Shown: positions 23,286 through 34,310 of the stretch, piece by piece | Numbering within the stretch: the first letter of the stretch is position 1 | Layout of the letters: the number at the start of each line of letters is the position of its first letter | Source of the DNA: Tricholomella constricta | Taxonomy: Eukaryota; Basidiomycota; Agaricomycetes; Agaricales; Lyophyllaceae | Assembly: GCA_013368375.1 (NCBI GenBank) | Contig: JAACJP010000016.1 | Span: 372,001-436,000 of the forward strand | Reading direction: 5' to 3' | Length of the DNA stretch: 64,000 bases | Translations under genes and position numbers: made by a program | The notes under the pieces: model-generated | Database searches by the model: none | The model's input: only the letters and a program-made list of their open reading frames with translations | Told to the model about the DNA's origin: nothing

Positions 23286-23686
23286 GCTAATACAGCGGGC
23301 CTATATGGTGCTGTCAGCGGCGGCAGGGTGAGGGTTTGCGGGTCATTCTCTAGAGGCACCCCCGGCACCGCAGCGGGCCTGGCCGGGCCATTACCGACGT
23401 CCGCAGTTCAATACATGTCGTAGTTTGTGGTGCACTCCCAGCACTGCAGCGGGCCTGGGCAGGCACGTCCGCGGTGACATACATGTCCGCGGGTCGTTGT
23501 CTCTGGAGGCACCCGCAGCACCGCAGCGGGCCTCAGGCCATACCAACATCCGCGGATCAATACATGTCCGCGGGCCTCCGTCTATGGGGATTACTAATCA
23601 CAGTAATGTAATTAATTGCATGTAATCACACATTGTTGCACAAGTACTTAATGACAGAAGTGCAGAAGTGTACCAAACTATGTCCT
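23286..23686. other. KDZ left subterminal region, no gene
   Basis: GC-rich sequence with further CCGCGG boxes, often in the form CATGTCCGCGG (for example around 23480, 23505, 23565), which resembles the TACATGTAG and CCGCGG elements of the ends. It leads into the 3' end of acc1. Confidence 0.6.
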
Positions 23687-24295
23687 CTACGTATCACCCA
23701 TTTGAGGCCCATCAATTTCATTGCGGATGGTACGGAAGGCACCGAGAGCAACTTGCAGGCTGTTAAGTTTGGCGACCTCTGCCAGATACAGCTGACGAGC
23801 CGCGGAAGCATAGGATACGTTGTGAAGTTGCTGGAAAGCTTTGATTTCAGCGTGGAGACCAAGGAGCTCTCGCTGTGTCATTGGCTAATAAATGACTGTT
23901 AGTTTTGTAAACAAGGTGTGCATAAAAAGACTTACGGGGTCCGCGGGGATTATAACAGAACCAGAGGCTAGAGTCAGAAACCCTCCGTCTTTGTGCTTCA
24001 CTGGCTACTCAATTTATGTTAGCTATCCCTTCAATGAATGAGCAGCAATTCCATCACTTACTCCAGGATCAGCCTTGGCCTTCTTCAGCTCTTTTTCCTT
24101 CAAAGCTTCAGTTAGGAGCTTCTGCTCCGTTATGGCAGCCAGATGTTGTGGCACAAGGTACTCCCGGCCATTGGAATTGATCACAACATATCCGCGGAGC
24201 GGAGTAGGTCGCATGTCCGCGGTGTCTGCGGAGTTACTTTCCGATGGGTTGATGGCGCTCATTTGTATGGGTCTGTGTCTGTTGAAGAAGGCCAT
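23687..24295 (-). CDS. KDZ accessory gene acc1 (small protein, unknown function)
   Basis: Three exons with GT-AG introns of 57 and 50 bp: 24295-24062, 24004-23936, 23884-23687. Phases are all zero and give about 166 residues. Exon 1 has GYVVINSNGREYLVPQHLAA followed by a Lys/Glu-rich helix; exon 3 is helical (LLGLHAEIKAFQQLHNVSY). I recognise no domain. An upstream in-frame ATG exists at 24319. It is divergently arranged with acc2 (205 bp between starts) and contains CCGCGG in exons and at its promoter side, as the other genes of this element do. Confidence 0.6.
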
Positions 24296-24500
24296 CTTTA
24301 TGGTCTGGTTGATCTTCAATCAGAGCACGTGATAAGAATCTTTTGGAACAACGGAGAACAATTAGTAAGAGAGATATAATTGGATGTTGCACGTGACCAT
24401 GTTGAGAATTTTCAACTCCTGCGGAACTCTTCTGCCCTCCCATATCTGCCCGCCACCACTCCCAAATCTAAGTCCGCAACACCGCCCTCCGCGCATCAAA
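24296..24500. promoter_or_regulatory. Divergent promoter region acc1/acc2
   Basis: The only sequence between two head-to-head starts, so it should drive both genes. No TATA box or other consensus element stands out. Confidence 0.45.
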
Positions 24501-25436
24501 ATGTCCGACATCACGGCTCTGAACGCGATCGACAACGACATTGTCAAGGCCGTCGAAAACGGCGATGTCCCGGCGCTGACTGCGCTGTACAAAAAAACAG
24601 CGGTACATTTTTTTTTCTCTATCTTAACCAATCACTGACCATTAGAAAATAAGAAAAAATTATGGCCGCGGGTCAAGGCCAGCACCACCCCGGAGGTTAT
24701 GCGGGCCAGGCACGCCTCCCTCCTTGCTGCCACAATCCGGCTAATCCAGGACATCTCGCATGGGGAAAACACGAAGGAGCTAATGGGTAAACTTCTGGAC
24801 ATTGTGCGTGCTCACCAGGGCCAACAGCAGACAACGGGGTCCGCGGGGCCGGCAGCAGGTGCCGCGGGGTCAGCAGCGGGTGCCGCGGAGCCGGCAGCGA
24901 GTGCCGCGGAGGCGGAGTCGTCAAGGGCCGCCACAGAGTGGGCAGCAAGGGTCGCGGAGGCCGAGGAGGCAAGGAAACGGGCGATGGAACTGGCAAGGAG
25001 AAAGGCCGCGGAAATGGCAGAGGAGATGAAGGCCGCGGAGGCAAGGCGGGAGAAGAGGAAGGCCAAATGGGCTGAGGAGCAGAGGTTAGAGGAAGAAATA
25101 GAGAGGGAGGAAAAGGAGAAGAGGGAGAGGGAGGAGATGGAGAGAGCGAGAGCAGAGAAGGCCGCCCGGAGGAGGGCTGCCAAAGAGAGAGAGGCGGAGG
25201 CAAGGGCCGCAGAGGTGAGGGCTGTGGAAGCGGAAGCGAGGGCCGTGGCGTTGAAGGCGGAGAAGGAGAGGGCGGAGAAGGCAGAGAGGAGAAGAAAGGA
25301 GAAGGGAAAGCAGAGGGAAGTGGATGGGTCCGCGGGGGTCAAGGCCGCGGGCGTTCAACCCGGTGAGTTTTTCATTTTTGCATTACCTAGTCTGACACTG
25401 ATCTTTCCCAACACAACAGAACAGCACCGTATCCGC

Positions 25437-26473
25437 TGATAGTGCTAGAAGGCCTGTAGGTGCTGTGCACAACAACAAAACAACTAACAACTATGGGGGG
25501 GCGAGAAGTGTTAAAAGTTCCCAAACACGCGAGTGTGCAGGGTTTGAAAGTGGTGGTTGGATGAAAGTAAAGACGATCCGACTCGTAATTAGTCGAACCG
25601 ACGGCGATGCGATAGAATACGATCGTTCCCAGGCGGAACGGGTCGGTAACACGACTTTTGTGTTGGTTGTGCGGCAACGAGACGAACGAGACGAATACGA
25701 AGAACTCACGAGTTCGGGCGATGTTTACGAGACGACAGAGACGACGGTTACGAGGTTTTACGACGGTGGCGACGGGTTATACGATGAGAACGATACGGAG
25801 ACGACAGAGACGACGGTTTTGAGCTATTAACTCTTGAGAGTGAGGGAAAATACGGGCTGTAATTCACTAAGGGAAGTAGGTAGTACATGGGTACATTTTA
25901 TACTATGCGACCGACTCGCCTCTCGCAAGCCGGTGAGGCAGGTGTTTTACTAGTTTATTGGGAGAAGCGCCGCCAAGCTTAGTACCGCGCGACGCTTTTC
26001 AGAGAGTGTGGCGCTCTCTGGCTCGGCAAAGGGGCTTTTGATCGGCTCGCGGTGTCGGGTCGGACGTATGATCGGTGGTGGATTTGCGATCGGTAGTGGC
26101 TCTTGGGTGCGGAACTCCGTGGTACGGCCGGATCCTCTCTGCGAATAGCTGGGCAAAGGTGTTTTCAATGATAATTTCAAATCGGGTTTGGTTGTCGCCG
26201 GGTTGAGACCTTGGCATGCCAACGTGCGCGGTCGTTGACAGGTTATACGGCGTTCCGTGCTCCGTGCACCTAGAGAGGAGAACTGGCGTTTCAAGTTACT
26301 CTGTCTCTTGGTCGGTGCGTCGGTCATTTGGTCGTATTGTCGGTCGGTCGGTCGCATTGTCGGTCGGTCGGTTCGGCGCTTTGGTCGCATCCAGGACCGT
26401 GTTCGTCGTGGCGCAGCGGTTGATGTCCGTATTATGGGCGGGTTCGGTGTACAACGCGGGACGGTGCTCATCA
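25437..26473 (-). repeat. Ty3-B 3' LTR
   Basis: 1037 bp, apparently identical to 37068-38104. Contains a GGTCGGTCGGTCG-type short tandem repeat near 26340-26370. Open frames in both LTR copies are incidental. Confidence 0.93.
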
Positions 26474-26489
26474 TCTCCTCCTTACTTGA
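26474..26489 (-). promoter_or_regulatory. Ty3-B polypurine tract
   Basis: On the element's own strand the bases next to the 3' LTR read TCAAGTAAGGAGGAGA. Exact copies of these 16 bases occur at 28197-28212 and, inside pol, at 32101-32116. Confidence 0.7.
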
Positions 26490-26633
26490 AATACCGACTG
26501 TCCTCAGTCGGTCCCGTGCATCGGTCAGGGGGCGTACGCCTTGGAAAAAAGGGGCAGGGATAGGAGGAAGTGGCGGTGCTGACGCGCTGGCGACATATAT
26601 ATACCCAGGTTCTTGTTTGGTTTACCCATCGTT

Positions 26634-27936
26634 ATGTCGAGGCCTCCTGTCGATCTTCAGCGCACTCTCCGCTTCTTGGAACGAGACTGGGACGAATGGC
26701 AATCGCTGTCGGCCGACTCCCCTCGTTACGCGCGCACCCGTGTGCTACAATACTTGTCGAACAGCCTCGGAGTGCTTAGGTCACCGGTGGCCAGTCCCTG
26801 GCGTTGGATGTGGAGCGGCGAGGAAGAGGCATTGTCTAACATATGGTCTACGATCGCGTCCGACCCCGAATGGTCCGAGCGGTTCGCGGATCTAGAACCG
26901 AGTGTGCGTTCGCTCGCTGGTTATTTGGTCGTTTTTGTAGCGTACTAACGCGCTAGTTGGTAGTCCGATTACCCTTATCGAGAGCCGGTCGCCCGGGAGC
27001 GTATGCGCGCCGCCTTTGCTGAAGAAGAGGCAGGGTCTGTCGTTCGGGAGCGTTCGTGCGCTTCCTCTGTTGGGGACGGGGACGAAGAGGCGTCTGTCGT
27101 CGAGATCTCCGGGGAGTCGGTATTGGCGGCACAAGGGATGCGACACCGCTTGTGGCTGGAGCGTCTCGAGGAATTCAAGAAGGAGTACCCTGAGCATTAC
27201 ACTCGTAGCGAAGCGGTAAGTCGTCGGTCCTCCTGCGTCCTTGTTCTTCTGTTCATCTATTGGCTAGTGCGATCGTTGTGTGAGCTACGGCTTGGACTGC
27301 GTTCAGCGCAGCGACATTGAGGTTTGCGCGGTTTGCGAGATTCAATCTAGGCGATGCGAGACGAACGAAGTGGGGTCGTTTCGGCCAGCTCCGCACCAGT
27401 TCGTGTCGTGTTCAGTAGAGGGCCACTTTTGCGACGCGTGTACGCCCCCTCCGCTGTTCGACGAGGTCCGTTCACCCGACCTGGCAAGGGCCGCTCAGCG
27501 CCTTGTCGTAGCTCGTTCTGCGGGTTCGGTAGACCGGGGTGCGGGTCTCCTTTATCAGGGTCCGGTGTTTCGCCCTGAGGACTTCCTTCGTAACGAAGAT
27601 TTGCGTGGTTTGGGCTTCACCCCGCCGTTGTCGGTTATTTCGCGGTTCGGTCTTGCAGATGTAGATCGGGCGCTATCGGCGCGCACCGTTTTCTTGCGTA
27701 CTTTGGTCCAGGAAATTCAAGTCCTTGAATCGCGCCAAGAGATCATGCGTTCGTCGTCCCGTCAGCTTTACGAGCAGGTCGTGTCTACGTCGTCGGCCCT
27801 TGACTTGCTTCAGGCCCGGCGCGCAGAGTTAGTTGGTGCGTCTGCGATGGGTAATTTGAGCAGTGGAGGCAGCGGTAGTGGGAGCGGTGCCGACGGTGGC
27901 GTACGCGACGATGGTGGCGAGGGTTCGTCGCCTTGA
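26634..27936 (+). CDS. as1: antisense cargo gene of Ty3-B with Zn2Cys6-type motif
   Basis: Three exons, 26634-26903, 26964-27215, 27268-27936 (introns 60 and 52 bp), all phase zero, 396 residues. A TATA box (TATATATA, 26596) lies 38 bp upstream of the ATG. Exon 1 has a helical domain ending EEEALSNIWSTIASDPEW. Exon 3 opens with CDRCVSYGLDC, eight residues, CAVCEIQSRRC (C-x2-C-x6-C-x8-C-x2-C-x6-C) and then a helical part (YQGPVFRPEDFLRNEDLRG, LVQEIQVLESRQEI) with a Gly/Ser tail. It is paralogous to as2 along its length. The gene has its own promoter and introns on the strand opposite to gag-pol, so its introns would survive retrotransposition. Function unknown; nucleic-acid binding is inferred. 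Confidence 0.8.
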
Positions 27937-28063
27937 CTTCGGGTTTGTCGTGTTTTGCGGTCGGGTTGCGTTCGTTATCGGTCGCGTATTCTGTATATAG
28001 ATATTCTGTTGTTCGGGCCCTAAAATTGGGTCGTTCTTTATAATTCAAACTTTTTGTGTTTTA

Positions 28064-28161
28064 AGTGGCGCAGGTCGGTTCGGTCGGTTTTGTCGGCGGT
28101 GTCGGTTTCGTGTTCTGAGTGGCGCAGGTCGGTTCGGTCGGTTTTGTCGGCGGTGTCGGTT
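28064..28161. repeat. Tandem repeat between as1 and as2
   Basis: A segment GTGGCGCAGGTCGGTTCGG with its continuation (GGTTTTGTCGGCGGTGTCGG) occurs twice in direct orientation about 55 bp apart, just 3' of as1. Confidence 0.75.
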
Positions 28162-28196
28162 GCTATCGTCGGCTGCCGCTTTGTCTGTAGGTCATG

Positions 28197-28238
28197 TCTC
28201 CTCCTTACTTGAAATGCCGACTGCCCTCAGTCGGTCCG
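28197..28238. repeat. Copy of the polypurine-tract box upstream of as2
   Basis: About 40 bp nearly identical to 26474-26513 (TCTCCTCCTTACTTGAAAT then CCGACTG...CAGTCGG, an inverted repeat). Each copy lies upstream of one of the paralogous genes as1 and as2, so box and gene were probably duplicated together. Confidence 0.75.
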
Positions 28239-28386
28239 GAGCCCGGTTGAGAAAATTCTAGACTGGCGCGTGTGTGGCGTGGGATGGCGGTGGCGGTGCA
28301 ACTGAATTTGACGGCGCGTCGACCTTATAAGGGCCCTCTGTCTTTCTCGGTTCCCTCCCTTTTTCTTTGTTTCTGCTTCTCACACC

Positions 28387-30159
28387 ATGACGGCGCTTGC
28401 GACCGACTTCCCCACCGTGGTCAGCAACCTGGCCGCTGACTACGTCCTTTGGTGCCAGCTTCCAGATGACGCCACCCGCGACGACCGCGCTCTCATCCTG
28501 GAGGACTTACATGAAGGCATCGTCGCGTTAAGAAGACAGGGAACGGGCCCGGAACGTTGCGTATGGCAGGGGGAGGACGACGCGCTGGCGGCAGTGTGGG
28601 CAACTATTGGGGAGGACAAGGAGTGGAAGGCGCGGTTCGCGAACCTGTGTCCTGAGGTACGGCCTGTCCGTCGGACAGCTCCTTCCTAGACTGACGACCA
28701 CCTCCCCATTCCCGCCGCAGGACGAGTACACCCGTCGGCGTCGCGAACGTCGCCTGCAATTGGCCACCAGCGGCCGCGCGTCGCAGTCGGTCGTTCCAGC
28801 GGGTTCTGTAGGCGAGTTGTCCAGCGGTGGGGCCGGGGCGCGGGGCGACGTGGCGCGCAGCGATGGCGGTACCATCCCGACGCCAGCTCCAGTGACGGCG
28901 TCGAGGTCGATGGAGCCCGGGTCTAGTGTGGCGGCCTCCTCGACCGCGGAAGGGAAGGGTAAAGCCGTTGATCCCGCCGAGGTAAGAGGGCGTGTCGTCG
29001 CGTTTTTCGGGACATTGCTGATTCTGGGGACAGAGAGCCCGACCGACACCCCGACTCCGTAGTGCGGGTGCGTCCTTGGGCGTCGTTTTCGATCCGGCGA
29101 GTGGCTCGCCTCTGACGAATATCGCAGGCACCACGCCGGCCACCGCGGTCAAGAGCGAGTCGGCGCCTTCAGGTCGAAAGCGCAAGCGGGAGGCCGCCGC
29201 CGACGACGAGGACGAGTCCATTGTGGAGATCCCTGAAGAGGAAGTGGTCGTGGGGCGGAAAAGGCGGCGCGGGACCGGTGAGGGGTGGCGGGTCCGCTAT
29301 GACAAGTTTAAGGTGGACGTTCCGAACTACTTGGTGCGTGAGGAACCGGTGAGTCGTATGCCTTCGCTGGGTCCGTTACACCTGGGCTCAGTTCTTCTTT
29401 TCGGAGTGCGATCGCTGTACCAGCGCCGGCGTCGCCTGTATTCAGAAGCCCGGGGTCGGCACTTGCGCTCTGTGCAAGATCCATGCAAAGAAGTGCGAGA
29501 CGGTTCGTCGGGCGCGGTCGGAGGCTACTCCCAGGGCGTCGGGTTCGCGTTTGCGTCGTTGGGTCGCGTCGCGCCCCACGATCGAGGACAGTGAGGCAGA
29601 GGAGCCCGAGGTCGAGTCGCACCCGGCGATGCGCGTGTCGCCCCCGGCGCGGTCCCCTCGCGAGCGGGCGGCCACCGTTCGTCGCCTCGCTAATCATCAC
29701 GTCGCCGGCGTCGGGGGCATGGGCGTTGATTTTGTGTACCAGGGGGCGCTTTCGAACGCGAACAGCCTCCTTCGCAACGGGGACTTGGCCGGATTGGGGT
29801 ATACTGCACCGGCGACGGTTGTTGCCGATTTCAGTCTCGAGGACGTGGACCGCGCGCTCTTCGCGCGCAATTCGTTCCTGCGTGCGCTTGTGCAAGAGGC
29901 GCAGCTCCTCGAGTCCCGCCAGGAGATTACGCAGTGGACACTGCAACAACTGTATCAGCAGGTGGGAGGCACGGCGGATGTCCTGGCGGCGTTGCAGACG
30001 CGACGCGAGGAGTTACTCGAGAGTGGGATGGGTGCCGACGGCTCCAGTGAGGGCAGCGCCGTAAGTACGGAGGATGAGGGTGCCGAAGGTGAAGGCGATG
30101 ACGATGAGGCGGAGGAAGGCGGCGACGGTGTCGAGGAAGGTGACGTCGTGATGGGTTGA
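28387..30159 (+). CDS. as2: antisense cargo gene of Ty3-B, paralogue of as1
   Basis: Exon 1 28387-28656 is 270 bp, the same length as exon 1 of as1, with the matching motif WQGEDDALAAVWATIGEDKEW. Exon 2 is 28721-28981. The next exon ends at 29348; its 5' border (about 29063-29130) is uncertain because the phase does not fit the obvious acceptors. The last exon 29407-30159 starts CDRCTSAGVAC, eight residues, CALCKIHAKKC and continues with YQGALSNANSLLRNGDLAG and LVQEAQLLESRQEI as in as1, then a strongly acidic tail. A TATA-like TTATAAG lies at 28325. The third exon also has basic patches (GRKRKRE, GRKRRRG) that could act as nuclear localisation signals. Confidence 0.78.
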
Positions 30160-30535
30160 ACGAGCGTCGTGGGGTGTCGGTCGGTCGGAGCGCGCTTGGT
30201 GTCTTGGTCGCGCGCTCGGCCCTTGTTATATTTTATCTTGGTGTGGTCTGCGTCTGGGCGGTTCCTAAATGGGACCGCCATATAATATATATTAGTATTC
30301 GGTTCTGCGCTCTTCTGTTGTTGTTAAGTCGCGGCAGAGTCGGAGAGAGCGATTGAGTGGAGTGTTGTTAAGTCCGAACATAATGAATCGAGAACCCGAT
30401 GGATGGTCGGTAATAGGTCGGAACTGAGGAAAAAGGGGGGCCCATGCCGTTGGTATATTCGGTCGGTAGAACAATGTGTGTCGGTGAGAAAGGAGTTGGT
30501 TAAAAGAAAGGGTATACGGTTTCACAGGATGGCGA
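30160..30535. other. Convergent spacer between as2 and Ty3-B pol
   Basis: No gene. It separates the 3' ends of two convergent genes and should hold both terminators. Confidence 0.5.
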
Positions 30536-33500
30536 TTAGTTCTGCTCTTCTTCCGACTCCGAGTCGTCGCCTACGACTTCGGGTCGGTCTTCGTCGTCGG
30601 TAATCGTCGTCGCCTCTAGTTCTCTGAGTCGTTTGGTATCTATGTCCAGAGCGCTACCGGGTAGGAGGATATTGTTGCGCGCGAAGTAGGGGGTGAGCCG
30701 GAACGCTGCTACGGGCCGGTGTAAGACAGTGCCATCCAGTTCGCAGAGAATGTATGCGCCTCCGCGGTTGCGTGAGATCACGACGAGCGGTCCTAGGTAT
30801 CTAGATCGCATTTTACGGTTGAGCGACTTCTCGATTTTCGTGTTGCGCATGAGGACGAGGTCCCCGCGTTTAAAGTTATAGTCGCGTAAGGTTCTGGCGT
30901 GTTTAAGTTCAAAGCGAATCGCCGCTTGTCGTCGCGCCGCGTATACGTCTGAATGCAGTCGCTCTAGGTCGGTCGCTCGTTTTTGTAAGGCGATCGCGCG
31001 ACGTGTCAAGAGATCGGTGGAGGACAAGATAGAGTCGGGTGGCGGTTGGAGGTACGTGGCTTCGACGATATCGAGCGGCAGGAGGGGTTGAGTCCCTGTC
31101 GCGGCATAGTAGGGGGAACATCCCATTCGTTTGCGGATTGTGACGCGTTCGGCCCAGAAAACCGAATAAGCTGATTGCGACCATTTGCTTTCGTTACCGT
31201 CGGCGGCTTTGAAAAGGGATTGTCGGACGTCGAAATGGGATCGCTCGACGAGTCCGTTGGCTCTAGAGTTATAGCCCGAGATTCGAATATTGTGGATGTG
31301 GTATTTTTTTGTGAGGTGTTCGGCGGCTTTGATGAAGGCTGGGCCATTGTCGGTTACGATTTCGCGTAGTCCGCCCCACCGGCAGATGATGTCTTCGTAC
31401 ATCCAATCGCCGAGTGTGCGACTGTTTTCCTTTCGGAGTGCGCGCCATTCGGGAAAGTGAATCAAGGAGCAACGACCTTGGACAATATATTTGAAACCGT
31501 TCGATGGCGGTAAGTGCATAGTGTCGATGTACATCTTTGCGAACAGTGGCGCAGGTGTCGCAACGACCGGGGGAATCAGAACCTTGGTCGTTTGTTGGAT
31601 TTGGCATATGTGACATGTCTGTACGAACCACACGACGTCGGCCCGAACATTAGGCCACCAAAAGCGCTCGAGTAGGGTCGCGCGTGTCGCGTAGAAGCGC
31701 TTGTGTCCGAGGTTGTCGTGGACCGATCGCAGGATCTCTAATCGCGCGCTGGGGCGGGCGACTAGTTTATGTGCGCCTTGGCTGTCTCTTCTCCAGAGTC
31801 GTGTTCCGTCTAGGAAAAACCCGGTGGCGTATCGAATGAATGTGGCGTACTGGTCGTCGGACATGCCTTCTGGTCGTTCGAGGTCGGCCAACCATTGTCT
31901 AACAGCATCTATACGGTGGTCTTGGGCTTTAGCGGCGTCGGTCCTGGGCACGTCGTCGTATGACATGTCGGTCGAGTTCGCGTTTGGATCGGTTATTCCT
32001 GTATCATCGTCGGTACGGATTCTGGGTTGTCGCGGGGAGTCGGTTGCGAGTTCGTGAGTCGCTGAGTCTGGTGGTACCGCGTCGGTGTATACTGCCACCA
32101 TCTCCTCCTTACTTGAGATCTGCGCCATAGCAAAGATCTGGCGCACATGCAATAGCGACGGTGGCTGTGGCAGTGGTTGAATAATGTGCATGAGTCCTTG
32201 CATCCGGTCGACCCAATCCTCAAAGTCGGCTTCTTCTGCGTCCCAGTTGTCGGTCGGGTCGTCGGGCTGACGAGGGCGACGGGATAAGCCGTCGGGTCCG
32301 TGGAACGTGCCTTTAACATGAACGAGCTCGAAGTGGAACATGAGGACAGATACGATCCACCTGTTTATGGAAGCTGACGGTTGGATATCGGGGTTGGAGA
32401 GCATGCCTTTAATGTAGCGTGCGTCGACTTCGACGACTAGGTTGCGAACGCCTATAACGTACAGTCGTAAAGCGCCAAGCGCCCGAAACAGGCCGTAAAA
32501 TTCGAGTTTCGGTTGAGAGAATCGGGATTCGCGGTCGTTCAGCGTGATGGAACCGAACCGATTGTATCTGCGTCGTTTCCGATCGACAGGGTCGGCCTGA
32601 CAGAGGTAGAATCCGACTGCTATGTGTGAAGTGTCGACGGCTAGGATGACGGGGTCGTCGGAGGCGTAGTCGATGGGTACGAGGGGTTTCGCTTCTGCGA
32701 TCGCCTCAACGATGTCGCGTTGCGCTGCGACCTGGTCGGGGCCGAACTCGAAGACTGCATCCTTGCGGGTTAGCTTCACGAGGTGGTGTGCGCGATGAGC
32801 AAAGTTTTTGACGAATATCCTGAGCACTCCGACTGTTCCTAAGAACGCGCGTAACTCCGATAGCGTGGCGCACGACTTCCAATTACGCAGTAAGGCTAGT
32901 CGGTCCACGTCGGGTATGCGACCGTCGGGCGTGCAGACGTGTCCGAGAACTTTGAATTGTGGCGCGCATAAGACTAGCTTCTTGCCAGAGAAGGTGCCGC
33001 CGCAGTACTTCATGCGCTGGAGGATGCGATTGACGTCGTTGAAGAATTCCCAGATCGCGAATCGCACATCGGCCTTGTTGGGGTGCGTTTTCGGCAACCC
33101 TGTGACCGGGTCGGGGTACCAAGTTGCAGGTCCCTTTATAGCAGCGTCGTCGATATAAGGTAGCGTATAGTCCGGGATTTCCGGTTGCAGTATGTGAGTG
33201 ACATCGTCGTGGAAGATTGGGACGGAGTTGGTCCAGCCCATAGGTAAGGTGACTAGGCGCAACGCGCCGAAAGGTGTTTGGAAGGTGGTAAGATCGCGCG
33301 ACGATGGTGCGATTAGCCGTTCGTCGTAGCCGACAAACAGGTCTAACATTGCGCCACAAATGCGACCGGCGAATTGTTCAGCGACGTGGTCTGGTATCGG
33401 GGTGACACCCGAGTGTCGGATTGTTACACGGTTGAGCGGTTCGAGGCTGTGGACGAGGCGGAACTTGCCGTTCTTCTTTAGAGTGCAAAACCAACGTGAT

Positions 33501-34310
33501 CGGTAGCTGGAGTTGGATGGTTCGTAAACGCCGGCGGCGAGTTTAGTTTTGATAATGTCGCAAACTTCGTCGTAGATGCCAGGTGGTATGGGGATATTGC
33601 GTTCGATCCAAGGTGTGTGCGCGACGACGGGGATATCGATGGGGGGAAAGAAGTCCGACCGAAAACTACCGCGTTCGGAGTCGTCCCATGCGAAAGCAAG
33701 GTTCTGCTTACACATGAGGTCGTGCATAATAGCGCGTTCGCCGGGCGTTAGGAAATCCGGGTGTTCGCGGTCTAGGTCTTCTTTTCGCTCCAGAGTGTAG
33801 CGGCCGGTGGGTTGGAAAGGTGGCGGGTTGGGGAGCAGAGTCGGCATGTCGGCGAGAGGGTCGCCCAATATTTTGCGCTCGATGCGGAAGTGGTCGGGAC
33901 AACTTGCTATAATCGATCGCACTTTTTGCGCTACTGGTTTGTACTTCTTTTTGGTTTGTACGCCTTTGATTTTCACCACGAAGGCGTCGGTGGCGGCGTT
34001 GGTCAGGGATTGGGTGTGGCGTCCACTATGGCGCTCGTTGTTCGGTAAAATAGTGCAGAGGGTCGTTCGTTTTTGAGGGTTAGAGTTGGTATTAACGGAT
34101 TGGGCGGCGATTGCTGGTGCGGTTAGTTCGGATGCCGCGACGTAGAGTGCGGCTAGTTGCGCGTCGTAGGTGGCGTCGCTATTAAATTCGGTCGGTAGTT
34201 CACAGAAAGAAAGGACGGTCGGGGTATAGCTTAGTGGGTCGTACTCGAGGAGGAGTGCAAGATCGCCGTGATCTCGACTTATTTCCTCGAGAGTATACGA
34301 AAATTTACGT
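30536..34310 (-). CDS. Ty3-B Pol: RT, RNase H, integrase
   Basis: The frame is open across the gag-PR stop at 34279, in the -1 frame relative to gag, so it is probably made by frameshifting; the first residues given are approximate. Motifs: RT with PMGWTNSVPIFHDD and the active site YIDDAAIKGP (YIDD rather than YLDD), RNase H (ILAVDTSHIAVGFYLC, KLEFYGLFRALGAL, GPDGLSRRP), integrase HHCC finger (LGHKRFYATR... CHICQ), and the DDE core (MYIDTMH, VTDNGPAF, ANGLVERSHF). There is no chromodomain. All domains appear intact, consistent with the identical LTRs. Confidence 0.88.
32101..32116 (-). promoter_or_regulatory. Candidate central polypurine tract in Ty3-B pol
   Basis: The exact 16-base TCAAGTAAGGAGGAGA of the 3' polypurine tract occurs here inside the coding sequence (reading SSKEEM), on the strand that would prime plus-strand DNA. 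Confidence 0.45.

Noticed and set aside
22856..23423. Several overlapping open frames with repeated CGPPRV / RTSAGL-type peptides
   Set aside because: They are translations of the 54-bp subterminal repeat in all frames; the same occurs at 55152-55983.
24501..24602. Ankyrin-like start of acc2 (NDIVKAVENGDVPALTALY)
   Set aside because: Only one partial repeat resemblance; no further repeats follow.
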